64,000 nt of DNA from Clostridia bacterium (GCA_018433675.1 JAHDQS010000001.1:168232-232231); one strand, 5' to 3'. Positions 1 through 8,458 are shown, counted from the first letter of the stretch. The notes: a model not told the origin generated them from the sequence alone. Numbers and translations: made by a program.

Positions 1-1
1 T

Positions 2-583
2 TCATTGCCTGAGGAAGATTACGATCTGCCAATGGGTATCTCTACAGGAGCCGCTTTGATTTTCGGAGTTACCGGAGGCGTTATGGAGGCAGCTCTGCGC
101 ACGGTTTATGAAGTTGTAACCGGCAAAACCCTTGAGAAGCTTGATTTTGTCGAAGTGCGTGGCTTGGAGGGCATTAAAGAAGCAACGGTGGATGTACCTC
201 CGGTTGGAGCTGTTAAAGTAGCTGTTGCCCACGGTCTTGGTAATGCGAAAAAACTGCTGGAAAGAATCAAAAAAGGTGAAGCAGAATACCACTTCGTGGA
301 AATCATGGCATGTCCCGGCGGATGTATTGGCGGCGGAGGACAGCCCCGTGTCACAGGCCCTGAACGTATGAGTCTTGAGGATAACTACTTGGATTTGAGG
401 ACACAAGCAGTTTATAACGAGGATAAAAGTATGGAGTTGCGGAAATCTCACGAAAACCCGGCAATAAAAACATTGTACGAAGAATATTTGGTAAAGCCGT
501 TAGGAGAGAAATCCCATCACTTGCTGCATACACACTATCAGGCGAAACCTAAATACCAGGTGTTGGCTGAGAAAGAATGTTAG
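2..583 (+). CDS. [FeFe] hydrogenase catalytic subunit, C-terminal part (5' end outside window)
   Basis: This is the last 193 codons of an iron-only hydrogenase large subunit that reversibly reduces protons to H2. The H-cluster motif MACPGGCIGGGGQP is intact at about 305-350; its two cysteines help hold the H-cluster. The tail after it matches the small-subunit-like domain that ends HndD/HydA-type enzymes. The reading frame is open to the left edge, so the N-terminal ferredoxin-like and first H-cluster motifs are not visible. Partners such as HydB/HydC or HndA-C, if any, would lie upstream. Whether it is a monomeric or an electron-bifurcating complex cannot be told from this part. Confidence 0.93.
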   Translation, partial: SLPEEDYDLPMGISTGAALIFGVTGGVMEAALRTVYEVVTGKTLEKLDFVEVRGLEGIKEATVDVPPVGAVKVAVAHGLGNAKKLLERIKKGEAEYHFVEIMACPGGCIGGGGQPRVTGPERMSLEDNYLDLRTQAVYNEDKSMELRKSHENPAIKTLYEEYLVKPLGEKSHHLLHTHYQAKPKYQVLAEKEC

Positions 584-606
584 GAAAGAAAAAGGTGTAG
601 AAAAAA

Positions 607-637
607 GGAGGGGGCAGGACTTTGCTCCCTCCTTTTC
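607..637 (+). terminator. Rho-independent terminator after the hydrogenase gene
   Basis: A G-rich arm beginning GGAGGG pairs with a downstream CCCTCC arm, with a GC/GC extension and a short loop, followed by TTTT. It lies 24 bases after the hydrogenase stop codon. Confidence 0.8.
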
Positions 638-657
638 ATTATTGTCGAGACAATAAT
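638..657. promoter_or_regulatory. Perfect 9-bp-arm palindrome, possible operator before the M23 peptidase
   Basis: The arms ATTATTGTC and GACAATAAT are exact reverse complements around a 2-base centre. The site lies just upstream of a TATAAT (671-676). A GACA-like -35 would overlap the right arm, so a repressor bound here would block transcription toward the peptidase gene. The cognate regulator is unknown. Confidence 0.4.
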
Positions 658-778
658 TTACTATAAAGCATATAATAAAGAAAATTAATTCTATTGTCCG
701 AGCAGCAGGATTTATCGAGTTAATAGCGAACTCTTATAGGCGACTCTTTTACTCCAAACGAACCGAGGTAGGTTGCGA

Positions 779-1879
779 ATGGTTATCAAAACAGAAAAAA
801 GGGCAAAGAAAAAGAAAAAAACAACGCATATGACCATGATGGTCATACCACATAGTCAAGGGAATCCAATTAAAAATTATTGTCTCCCCATGTGGTTGCT
901 TAAGTCGTTTTTTGTGGTCAGCATAATATGTATGCTGATTGTGGTGTCTTTTATTGCCGGATATTTTCAGTTAAGATACGTAGCTGCAGAAAACATAGAA
1001 TTGCGAGAGGTAAACCAGGAACAGGAAATTGAGATAAAAGAATTAAAAAATTTGGCCGTAGTGATGCAAGATAAACTGGAGGGCTTAATTGAGCTAGATC
1101 AGGAAGTGAGGGCGAAGGTTGGTTTGGCAAGTCCCTCCGAGGAAGAAAAATCTCTTAGGACCATAGATAGTTCTCGTAACCAGCAGAGGCTGGAGTTGAT
1201 AACAATGGGGCTGGGGGTAGGAGGAGTAGGCCTCGGGCAAATAGCGGATCAACAGGGAATGCTGATACCATATAAGGAAAATGAATATTTGGTAGCCCCG
1301 GGGCTGGAGAGCCAAGATGGGGAGTCATATGAAAGAATTATGGAGCTCCCTGTGGGGAGTGAAGAGGTTGACACACTGGAGGAATTAAAAGGGCAATTAG
1401 CTAAAATGGATGAACTGCTGACATCTCAGGAGAGCGCGATGACTAAGCTTAAGTCGGACGTTGAAAGCCAGCTTGCTTATCAAAACGCCTTGCCCGATAT
1501 TTGGCCTGTGCAGGGGAGGATTACCTCGTCCTTTGGATGGAGAAGAAATCCGTATTCTCCAAGCAGGAGCGAATTTCATAACGGTATTGACATTGCCGCA
1601 TCATACGGTACTGCAATTAAAGCAGCCGGTACCGGGGTAGTAACCTTTTCCGGATACAAATCGGGGTGGGGCAGGGTCGTCATCATTTCCCATGGATACG
1701 GGTTTGTAAGCCAATATGCTCATAATTCAAGTTTGCTGGTCAAGACGGGAGATAAAGTAGAAAAGGGGCAGATGATAGCTCGGCTTGGCAGCACCGGCAG
1801 GAGCACCGGTCCACATTTGCACTTTGGGGTGGCTAAGAACGGACAGTGGATAAATCCATATGAATTACTAAAAAAATAA
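779..1879 (+). CDS. Membrane-anchored M23 family murein endopeptidase
   Basis: This protein of 366 residues has a very basic N-terminus, one membrane segment at about 40-62, a probable coiled coil at about 70-105, and a C-terminal LytM/M23 domain from about 245. The zinc ligands are visible as HNGID and HLHFG. The family cuts peptide cross-links in peptidoglycan outside the cell. The ATG at 779 is chosen over an in-frame TTG six bases earlier because GAGGTAGG at 765-772 is well spaced for it. A bactofilin gene follows within 40 bases; M23 peptidases paired with bactofilins shape cells in several bacteria, so a joint role in envelope shape or sporulation is inferred. Confidence 0.9.
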   Translation: MVIKTEKRAKKKKKTTHMTMMVIPHSQGNPIKNYCLPMWLLKSFFVVSIICMLIVVSFIAGYFQLRYVAAENIELREVNQEQEIEIKELKNLAVVMQDKLEGLIELDQEVRAKVGLASPSEEEKSLRTIDSSRNQQRLELITMGLGVGGVGLGQIADQQGMLIPYKENEYLVAPGLESQDGESYERIMELPVGSEEVDTLEELKGQLAKMDELLTSQESAMTKLKSDVESQLAYQNALPDIWPVQGRITSSFGWRRNPYSPSRSEFHNGIDIAASYGTAIKAAGTGVVTFSGYKSGWGRVVIISHGYGFVSQYAHNSSLLVKTGDKVEKGQMIARLGSTGRSTGPHLHFGVAKNGQWINPYELLKK

Positions 1880-1917
1880 CAACCGGTTATAAACAAGTAA
1901 ATTCGGGAGTGTGGTCA

Positions 1918-2367
1918 ATGTTTAGTAAAAAGGCAGGAAATGTAGACAATCCAAAATTTGAAAAGATCGATACGTTAATTGGCAAGGGTACCTCTTTTGA
2001 AGGGAACATAGTTGCGAACGGTACGATAAGGATAGATGGGGAAATAAAAGGAGAAATAAAGGCTAAGGGAGATCTGGTAGTAGGTGAGTCGGGCAGGGTT
2101 GATGCCAATATTGAAGGTCGGAATATTCTCGTCTCCGGGAAAATAAATGGCAACATTCAGGCTACGGGGAAGATGGAATTAGCCGCCTCGGCTAAGCTGT
2201 ATGGCGATATTAGAGTCAAGGATCTAATCATTGAGCAAGGAGCCCTTTTTAAAGGCAACTGTGTTATGGAAACGGCCTCCGAAGTCGGTGGTAATGTAAA
2301 CTTAAACAAAATAACAAGAGAGAATATTGTAAGAGAAAGCATAGTGAAAGAAAGAACAGGTATTTAA
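1918..2367 (+). CDS. Bactofilin (polymer-forming cytoskeletal protein, DUF583)
   Basis: This 149-residue protein carries the repeating short beta-strand pattern of bactofilins (G-x-I-x-G-x-I-x-A-x-G-D) from about residue 20 to 120, which folds as a right-handed beta-helix and polymerises without nucleotide. The start at ATG 1918 is preceded by GGGAG at a normal distance; a GTG nine bases earlier has no separate ribosome site. It is probably cotranscribed with the M23 peptidase upstream and may place that enzyme in the envelope. The N-terminal 15 residues are likely the flexible membrane-contact tail seen in other members. Confidence 0.92.
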   Translation: MFSKKAGNVDNPKFEKIDTLIGKGTSFEGNIVANGTIRIDGEIKGEIKAKGDLVVGESGRVDANIEGRNILVSGKINGNIQATGKMELAASAKLYGDIRVKDLIIEQGALFKGNCVMETASEVGGNVNLNKITRENIVRESIVKERTGI

Positions 2368-2957
2368 GAGCAGGAGGGACTGCTCTTAGCCCTAATTGGA
2401 TTCAACAAAGAAAAATATATTCCATCGGCGATAAGTTGGGACATTTTAAGGACAAGGCTGAGCCGCGTATTCTGTAGAACCTGCAGCTCAAAAAATCCTC
2501 CTGCGTTGACCACTCCGCTGATGCTGATGTCTCCTATGCTGGGAAGAACTTTTTTTAAGGCGCTGCCCGGGTTCAAGGGAGCCGGTTCTATCAGAACGGT
2601 GCCTATGTTTGAAGAGGAGCCTAAACAAGCATCCACTGCTATCACAGTGTGCTTTTTTATTTTTGCATCAATTTCCGAGAGAACTTTAGAAAGGTTTTGG
2701 GCATGGACAGGCGTATCTACCGTACCAAAAACTTCAACGGTATGTTTGCGCAGCAAGGAAGTTAACCTCCAGCCGGTTAAAGGTCCTAAGCTGTCTCCGG
2801 TGGAACGATCTGTACCGATACAAATAATCAAGGGTGGCAGACTTTTTAAAGAAGTGGATAATTGCTCCCGCAAATTTGATGATAAAGTGTAAAGAGCAGT
2901 GGGATCATCAACATGGATGCGAAACGCATCCTTCTGGTGTGTAGGTAAAAAAGACAT
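2364..2957 (-). CDS. yyaC: YyaC family spore protein (DUF1256, HybD-like protease fold)
   Basis: The 198-residue protein contains the family signature GTDRSTGDSLGPLTG and later VDACLGSS and SGVVNAGGFF, typical of YyaC proteins of endospore formers, which resemble the hydrogenase-maturation/GPR protease fold. Its substrate is unknown. The start at 2957 is chosen because GGAGGG lies six bases before it on the minus strand; the open frame extends 38 codons further without support. It is convergent with the bactofilin gene, their ends overlapping by four bases, and divergent from selB. In B. subtilis yyaC lies near the replication origin, which agrees with the rest of the window. Confidence 0.9.
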   Translation of the reverse strand: MSFLPTHQKDAFRIHVDDPTALYTLSSNLREQLSTSLKSLPPLIICIGTDRSTGDSLGPLTGWRLTSLLRKHTVEVFGTVDTPVHAQNLSKVLSEIDAKIKKHTVIAVDACLGSSSNIGTVLIEPAPLNPGSALKKVLPSIGDISISGVVNAGGFFELQVLQNTRLSLVLKMSQLIADGIYFSLLNPIRAKSSPSCS

Positions 2958-3029
2958 AACATCCCTCCATATATTTCCTGTTAATATTATGTGAAGGTGA
3001 TGAAAAAAATATCCGCAGGAGGTGGAATA

Positions 3030-4952
3030 ATGTCCAGCCTTGTTATCGGAACAGCTGGCCACATCGATCATGGCAAAACTGCTTTGGTGAAAATGCTAAC
3101 GGGGATGGATACGGATCGCCTGAAGGAAGAAAAAAAGCGGGGCATCACCATAGAGCTCGGCTTTGCAAATTTAATATTACCCTGTGGCAAGAATGCCGCC
3201 ATAGTCGATGTTCCCGGGCATGAAAGGTTTATAAAAAACATGGTGGCCGGTGTGATTGGTATGGACCTGGCGCTTTTGATAATTGCTGCTGATGAGGGTA
3301 TTATGCCTCAGACACGGGAGCACTTAGACATCCTAAGGCTTTTGGAAATCAGAGAAATAATTGTAGTCATTAGTAAAATCGATCTGGTAGAGAGTGAATA
3401 CATTGAATTGGTCAAAGAGGAAGTCGCAGAGCTGCTGAAGGGTACTAGGTATAATAAGGCAAAGATAGTAGAAGTCTCTGCAAGCACAGGAGCAGGCAGA
3501 GAAAAGCTTATTTCACTGTTGGATGAATTTGCGATGTGCTCAGATTTTAAAAGGAAAGGGCCTGGATTTGCGCGTCTTCATATAGACAGGGTATTTAAAA
3601 TGCCCGGCTTTGGAGTTGTGGTCACCGGTACTTTAAATAATGGGAAGCTTATGGTAGGGGATAGTGTTGAAATACTGCCCCGTAGGAGGTCTGCGCGAGT
3701 GAGGGGGCTTCAGGTGCACAATAAGACAGTGGATAAAGCCATGGCGGGACAGCGTGTAGCGGTAAATCTGGCCGGTCTGGAATACTCGCAGGTCAAACGG
3801 GGAGATGTTCTGGCCGCTCCGGAACGTTTAAGGCCTTCCCAACGACTTGATCTTTCTTGTTATCTTTTACCGGACGCTCCTGATGCTCTTCGGCACATGG
3901 CACGTGTCAGGTTTCATCATGGTACAGCGGAAATTCTTGGCAGGGTGGTTTTGCCCGGAAAACAGGAACTACAGCCGGGAGAAGAAGGATTTATACAGAT
4001 AGTATTGGAAAGCCCTCTTGTTGCGGTAAGGGGTGATAACTATATCCTCCGAAGGTATTCACCCTTACAGACCATAGGCGGAGGGAGAGTTATTGAGCCT
4101 GATGCCGCAAGACGGAAATTAAAAGACGGATGGGACACGGATGAATTAAAAACAAAAGAAGTCGGTAATACGGAAGAAATCATCAGATTGTACATTACAA
4201 AAAAAAGCAAGCCTGTTACACTTAATGAATTGAGTGTCTACAGTGGGCTTGAGGATAAAGAAGTGTTGCTTTATATGCAAGCCTTGGAAAAGGAAGGCGA
4301 GGTAGTATCCCTGGGAAGCGGGGAGGAACAGATATATGCAAGCACGGGATATTTCGAGTGCTGGGAAGAAAAAATTTCCCGGGAAATAGAAATACACCTT
4401 GAGAAATATCCTCTCGAACCGGGAGTGAAGAAAGAACAGCTAAGATCCAAATATTTTAACAATATGAGCATAAAGATGTTTAATGCCGTACTAGAGATTT
4501 TTATTGCCCGAAAAAGTCTCTCTTTAACGGACAATCAGTATGTAACATGTTACGGACATAAATTAAATATAGATAGACACTTGGCTGATAAGATACTGGC
4601 AATAGAAGAATATTATCTTATCAAAGCCTGGCAGATACCATATTGGAAGACGGTTAAAGAAGACTTAGCAATAAAAGAGGGCGATGCTTTGCAGCTGCTG
4701 AAGTTTTTGTTAAGGACAGAGAAGATTTATCCACTTGATATTGATATCTATATATGGCATACCTTACTGGAGACAGCACAAGCCAAATTACTAAAACTGG
4801 CAGAGGCGGAGGTTGAGTTTACCGTTGCGGAGGCGCGCGATGCTTTGGGAACGACAAGAAAAGTGGTTGTTCCGTTATTAGAATATCTGGATAAAATTAA
4901 ATTTACAGTAAGAACCGGCAACGTTCGCAGGTTAGTTGGTAAACAGAAATAA
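3030..4952 (+). CDS. selB: Selenocysteine-specific translation elongation factor SelB
   Basis: SelB is the EF-Tu-like GTPase that brings Sec-tRNA to UGA codons followed by a SECIS hairpin. The 640-residue protein has G1 GHIDHGKT near the N-terminus, G3 DVPGHE, and a G4 that reads SKID where NKxD is usual. EF-Tu-like beta-barrel domains follow, then about 250 residues of winged-helix repeats that bind the SECIS RNA. The ATG at 3030 follows AGGAGGTGG; an upstream in-frame start at 2991 lacks a ribosome site. The tRNA-Sec gene lies 36 bases downstream. selA and selD are not in the window. Confidence 0.96.
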   Translation: MSSLVIGTAGHIDHGKTALVKMLTGMDTDRLKEEKKRGITIELGFANLILPCGKNAAIVDVPGHERFIKNMVAGVIGMDLALLIIAADEGIMPQTREHLDILRLLEIREIIVVISKIDLVESEYIELVKEEVAELLKGTRYNKAKIVEVSASTGAGREKLISLLDEFAMCSDFKRKGPGFARLHIDRVFKMPGFGVVVTGTLNNGKLMVGDSVEILPRRRSARVRGLQVHNKTVDKAMAGQRVAVNLAGLEYSQVKRGDVLAAPERLRPSQRLDLSCYLLPDAPDALRHMARVRFHHGTAEILGRVVLPGKQELQPGEEGFIQIVLESPLVAVRGDNYILRRYSPLQTIGGGRVIEPDAARRKLKDGWDTDELKTKEVGNTEEIIRLYITKKSKPVTLNELSVYSGLEDKEVLLYMQALEKEGEVVSLGSGEEQIYASTGYFECWEEKISREIEIHLEKYPLEPGVKKEQLRSKYFNNMSIKMFNAVLEIFIARKSLSLTDNQYVTCYGHKLNIDRHLADKILAIEEYYLIKAWQIPYWKTVKEDLAIKEGDALQLLKFLLRTEKIYPLDIDIYIWHTLLETAQAKLLKLAEAEVEFTVAEARDALGTTRKVVVPLLEYLDKIKFTVRTGNVRRLVGKQK

Positions 4953-4964
4953 TTAGTGTATAAT
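4936..4964 (+). promoter_or_regulatory. Probable promoter of tRNA-Sec
   Basis: TTGGTA (4936-4941) and TATAAT (4959-4964) are separated by 17 bases and end 24 bases before the tRNA. It overlaps the end of selB, so the tRNA may be transcribed both with selB and alone. Confidence 0.5.
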
Positions 4965-4988
4965 TGTTTGTTGTACCGGTATTTACAC

Positions 4989-5085
4989 GGGGGCGGATTG
5001 TGACTGGTGTTGCGCCTGGTCTTCAAAACCAGCGGGACGGGGTGATCCTCCGTTTGGTGGGTTCGATTCCCACACGCTCCCGCCA
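4989..5085 (+). tRNA. selC: tRNA-Sec (anticodon TCA)
   Basis: The 97-base gene has the anticodon loop CTTCAAA with anticodon TCA at 5023-5025, flanked by the stem CTGGT/ACCAG. It has a long extra arm (5036-5057), a GTTCGATTCC T-loop segment and an encoded CCA end. The long acceptor stem GGGGGCG/CGCTCCC fits the bacterial selenocysteine tRNA. Its place right after selB confirms the reading. Confidence 0.95.
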
Positions 5086-5142
5086 AAAAAGTTTATTTTG
5101 AGGATAAAAGAACATTACAAAAAGCGGAAAGAAGGGATTATT

Positions 5143-5877
5143 ATGAACGCAGTTTTGGATTTATTAATGGGTCACAGGTCTATTCGAAAATATAAAAAGC
5201 AATCAGTGGAGGAAGAAAAGGTAAAAGCAATCATTGAAGCTGCGCAATGGTCTGCCACGTCGGGGCACTTTCAGGCTTACACAATTATACGAGTAAACGA
5301 CTCTCAAAAAAGGCAAGCCATTTCTGAACTAGCAGGGGGACAAAAGTGGGTGGTGGAATGTCCGCTGTTTCTGATGTTTTGCGGAGATTTGAACAGAAGC
5401 AAAAAAAACTGGCAGGGGATCGATCCGAAAGTACTCTCCAATACGGAGTTTTTCACTATGGCTACTATTGATGCAGCTCTCGCGGCTCAAAATGCCTATA
5501 CCGCTGCCGCGTCTTTGGGGCTTGGGGGTGTTTATGTGGGCGGGATTAGGAACGATATCAAAGCTGTCAGTGAGGTTTTATCTCTTCCAGAATATGTTTA
5601 TCCCCTTTTTGGAATTTGCTTAGGTTATCCCGCAGAGAACCCCGGGCTTAAACCTCGTTTACCAATGGATGTGATTTATAAAGTCGATGATTATAATGAT
5701 TCAGAAGATAGCACTTTGATTGCAGCCTATGACAACGAAATTCTGGATTATTACAAGAAAAGGTCGGATGGGAAGATTCAGGACACCTGGACAACTCGCA
5801 GCGGGGGAGCACTGATGGCAAAAACTCGGGAAGAAGTCGGACCTGCTCTGAGGGAAAAAGGTTTTTGTTTAAAGTAG
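5143..5877 (+). CDS. Nitroreductase family protein (NfsA/NfrA-like, FMN)
   Basis: The 244-residue protein begins with HRSIRKYK, the FMN-phosphate-binding signature of nitroreductases, followed by AAQWSATSGHFQ and the later LGLGGVYVGGIR and FGICLGYP motifs, as in NADPH-dependent NfsA/NfrA flavin reductases. It probably reduces quinones, nitro compounds or flavin at the expense of NAD(P)H in the cytoplasm. The ATG at 5143 follows GAAGGGA; the frame stays open upstream but has no ribosome site. It stands between tRNA-Sec and a Nudix gene with no evident functional link to either. Confidence 0.88.
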   Translation: MNAVLDLLMGHRSIRKYKKQSVEEEKVKAIIEAAQWSATSGHFQAYTIIRVNDSQKRQAISELAGGQKWVVECPLFLMFCGDLNRSKKNWQGIDPKVLSNTEFFTMATIDAALAAQNAYTAAASLGLGGVYVGGIRNDIKAVSEVLSLPEYVYPLFGICLGYPAENPGLKPRLPMDVIYKVDDYNDSEDSTLIAAYDNEILDYYKKRSDGKIQDTWTTRSGGALMAKTREEVGPALREKGFCLK

Positions 5878-5935
5878 AAAGCCTAACTATTGAGAAATAA
5901 TGAGGTGGCAAAGATAAAAACCCGGGGGGATTATA

Positions 5936-6436
5936 TTGGTTAAACTCAAGAACATAGTCACTGTTTTTTTGAAGAATAACAATGACTATTTGTTAATGAA
6001 AAGGGCTGAAAACAGAAAAATTGCACCCGGCTTTTGGAATGGAATCAGCGGTCATATGGAACCGTGGGAAATAAACGATCCTTACCGAACCTGTCTGCGC
6101 GAAGTTCAAGAGGAAAGCGGCATCCAGGAAAAAGACATTAAAGAATTGAGCCTAAAATACATAATCTTGCGAAAGTGTAAGGACGAAATTGTGGTCAACT
6201 ATTTTCATTTCGGCAAAACACAAAGGCGAGAGTTTTCTGCTTCAGAAGAAGGAACCTTGCACTGGATCCCGGAAAGTGAAGTATTGAAAAGGAAGCATGT
6301 TGATGTAATCAAGTTGACCCTTGAGCATTATCTGGAAACCGGAGGCGGGTCTGAAGGCATAATGCTCGGAACGGTGAAGGAAAAAGATAGACAGCCTTTT
6401 ATGGAGTGGCTTGTGCTGCAGGATTGGCAGGAATGA
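5936..6436 (+). CDS. Nudix hydrolase
   Basis: This 166-residue protein starts at a TTG preceded by GGGGGGA. The Nudix box is recognisable as GHMEPWE...LREVQEESGI, the Mg-binding and catalytic segment that hydrolyses nucleoside diphosphates linked to another group. Two extra residues sit between the first glutamate and the REVQEE core compared with the G-x5-E-x7-RE-x2-EE-x-G consensus. The N-terminus resembles MutT/8-oxo-dGTPase-like members. The substrate cannot be assigned from sequence alone. Confidence 0.85.
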   Translation: MVKLKNIVTVFLKNNNDYLLMKRAENRKIAPGFWNGISGHMEPWEINDPYRTCLREVQEESGIQEKDIKELSLKYIILRKCKDEIVVNYFHFGKTQRREFSASEEGTLHWIPESEVLKRKHVDVIKLTLEHYLETGGGSEGIMLGTVKEKDRQPFMEWLVLQDWQE

Positions 6437-6468
6437 CAGCAGTATACAGTATATCTTCAGTAAAAGGG

Positions 6469-6496
6469 TTGAATTTATTTTTATTTCTGCTACTAT
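6469..6496 (+). promoter_or_regulatory. Possible promoter of amt-glnB
   Basis: TTGAAT (6469-6474) and TACTAT (6491-6496) are separated by 16 bases. A start near 6503 would place the hairpins at 6528-6595 in the leader of the ammonium transporter mRNA. Confidence 0.35.
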
Positions 6497-6527
6497 TACT
6501 ATCAAGCTAAGTTAATATTCAATATCA

Positions 6528-6600
6528 GGTACAAGGGTGTACCGGATGTTCGTGAGGCGAAGGTGCCTTTTGGTGTTAAAACACCGAAGGGTGCCTTTTT
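6528..6600 (+). promoter_or_regulatory. Structured leader of amt: hexaloop hairpin plus terminator-like hairpin
   Basis: The first hairpin is GGTAC-AAGGGT-GTACC (6528-6543), with a six-base loop having A at position 1 and G at position 4. The second is CCTTTTGGTGTT-AA-AACACCGAAGG (6566-6590, one mismatch region), and a T5 run follows at 6596-6600. ANTAR-domain antiterminators bind paired hexaloop hairpins with A1 and G4 ahead of nitrogen genes in Firmicutes. Only the first loop fits that rule here, so control by antitermination is plausible but not shown. Confidence 0.4.
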
Positions 6601-6651
6601 GTATTTCAAGCTTCTCAAGTCACTTAATACAAACAAAGGAGATGTAGGGCA

Positions 6652-7995
6652 ATGAAAACAAAAAAAAGAATTGTGGTACTCACGGTGTTTCTCGCATTTA
6701 TGCTGGGCTTACCTGTTTTGGCAGGTGCGGCGGAGGAACTGAGTATGATTGAAAGCACGTCAATAGCGTTAGACACCGTTTGGACTCTGATGGCGGCGTT
6801 TCTGGTCTTTTTCATGCAGGCCGGTTTTGCGATGGTTGAGGCAGGATTTACCCGAGCTAAAAATGCCGGAAACATCATTATGAAGAATCTGATGGATTTT
6901 GCAGCAGGATCGTTAATTTATTGGCTGTTTGGTTTTGCGGTGATGTTTGGAGTCGACAGAGCAGGATTATTTGGAACCACTGGGTTTGCTATGACGGATG
7001 GCTTTGCTCACTTGGGCCTAAGCATTCCTATTTGGGCGTTCCTGCTATTTCAGACGGTTTTTGCCGCTACAGCTGCTACTATTGTTTCCGGTGCTATGGC
7101 AGAAAGAACTAAATTCTTATCGTATCTCATCTACAGCGTGGTTATTAGCGCCGTAATATATCCGATAGTTGGGCACTGGATTTGGGGAGGGGGTTGGCTG
7201 TCCGAGCTGGGGATGATAGATTTTGCGGGTTCTACCGTTGTCCATTCGGTTGGCGGTTGGGCGGCCTTAGTGGGAGCATATCTCATTGGCCCCCGTATAG
7301 GAAAGTATAATAAAGACGGAAAATCGAATGCCATTCCGGGTCACAGCATAACCATAGGTGCTTTGGGAGTATTTATTCTGTGGTTTGGCTGGTTCGGTTT
7401 CAATCCGGGCAGTACGGTGGCCGGGACCGATCCCAGCATAGCAATAATAGCAGTCACAACAAACCTTGCCGCTGCGGCTGGTGCGGTGGGAGCAATGTTG
7501 GTGAGCTGGGTTAAATACAAAAAACCGGATGTGACGATGACCTTAAACGGAGCATTAGCCGGGCTTGTTGCCATCACTGCCGGCTGTGCATCTGTCAGTG
7601 CAGGAGGGGCTGCCTGTATAGGGGTGATGGCCGGTATATTGGTGGTATACTCCGTAGAATTTATTGACAAGGTATTGAAAATTGATGATCCGGTAGGAGC
7701 TGTTTCAGTTCACGGGGTATGCGGCACCTTTGGTACGGCAGCGGTGGGGCTGTTCGCTGTAGAGGGCGGTGTTTTATACGGCGGAGGTGTGAACTTGCTG
7801 GGAATTCAGTTAATAGGGATAGCTTCCGTTTTTGCCTGGATCATTTTAACCTCATTTGTCCTGTTTAAAGTAGTTAAGAAAACAGTGGGTTTGCGAGTTA
7901 CAAATGAAGAAGAAGAATCAGGGTTAGATATAGGAGAACATGGTATTGAAGCGTATCCCGGTTTTATTATGAAAACGACACACATAGAGTTGTGA
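6652..7995 (+). CDS. amt: Ammonium transporter Amt
   Basis: This 447-residue membrane protein has an N-terminal signal-like segment (about 1-24) and some eleven hydrophobic helices. The twin pore histidines are visible in IVGHWIWGGGW and SVHGVCGTFG, and the FMQAGFAMVEAGF entry segment is typical. Amt trimers conduct ammonium into the cell. The ATG at 6652 follows AAAGGAG. A P-II gene begins 30 bases downstream, the usual amt-glnK/glnB pairing in which the P-II trimer blocks the Amt pores when nitrogen is plentiful. A structured leader precedes it. Confidence 0.97.
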   Translation: MKTKKRIVVLTVFLAFMLGLPVLAGAAEELSMIESTSIALDTVWTLMAAFLVFFMQAGFAMVEAGFTRAKNAGNIIMKNLMDFAAGSLIYWLFGFAVMFGVDRAGLFGTTGFAMTDGFAHLGLSIPIWAFLLFQTVFAATAATIVSGAMAERTKFLSYLIYSVVISAVIYPIVGHWIWGGGWLSELGMIDFAGSTVVHSVGGWAALVGAYLIGPRIGKYNKDGKSNAIPGHSITIGALGVFILWFGWFGFNPGSTVAGTDPSIAIIAVTTNLAAAAGAVGAMLVSWVKYKKPDVTMTLNGALAGLVAITAGCASVSAGGAACIGVMAGILVVYSVEFIDKVLKIDDPVGAVSVHGVCGTFGTAAVGLFAVEGGVLYGGGVNLLGIQLIGIASVFAWIILTSFVLFKVVKKTVGLRVTNEEEESGLDIGEHGIEAYPGFIMKTTHIEL

Positions 7996-8024
7996 AATAT
8001 TACAAACAAAGGAGGGCAGTGGAA

Positions 8025-8363
8025 ATGAAAAAAATAGAGTGCATCATGCGGCCTAATAAGCTGGAGGAGGTCAAAAATGCCTTCGCTGATTTTGGCATCA
8101 AAGGCATGACGGTTACAATGGTGATGGGTTGTGGCTTACAGATGGGCAGGACCGAAGTCTATCGGGGCAGCACTTATACCGTAAATTTGATTCAGAAGGT
8201 TAAAATTGAAGTAGTGGTTTCCGACAATATCCTCCATGAAGTAGTGGAAATGATTAAAAGAGAGGCTTATACAGGGAAAATAGGGGATGGTAAGCTGTTT
8301 ATATATGATATTGAAGATGCAATCCGTATTCGTACCGGGGAATCAGGAGAAAGCGCCATATGA
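8025..8363 (+). CDS. glnB: P-II nitrogen regulatory protein (GlnB/GlnK)
   Basis: This 112-residue protein matches the P-II family: MKKIECIMRPNKLEEV at the N-terminus, a T-loop with RTEVYRGSTY that keeps the tyrosine at the position modified in enteric P-II, and the C-terminal TGKIGDGKLFIYDIEDAIRIRTGE, the B- and C-loop region that binds ATP and 2-oxoglutarate. The start at 8025 follows GGAGGGCAGTGG. It lies 30 bases after amt and is surely cotranscribed. No uridylyltransferase is in the window, so whether the tyrosine is modified is unknown. Confidence 0.96.
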   Translation: MKKIECIMRPNKLEEVKNAFADFGIKGMTVTMVMGCGLQMGRTEVYRGSTYTVNLIQKVKIEVVVSDNILHEVVEMIKREAYTGKIGDGKLFIYDIEDAIRIRTGESGESAI

Positions 8364-8458
8364 GAAGGAAGATACCAGACAAAATACCAGCCTAATGTTT
8401 TTTACTAACGTCTTGCTTTTAGAGTGTTATTGGTTTATTATTTAAATCTGGAAACAAA

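Noticed and set aside
2506-2892. 128-codon plus-strand open frame
   Set aside because: It lies wholly antisense to yyaC, which has clear family motifs and a good ribosome site.
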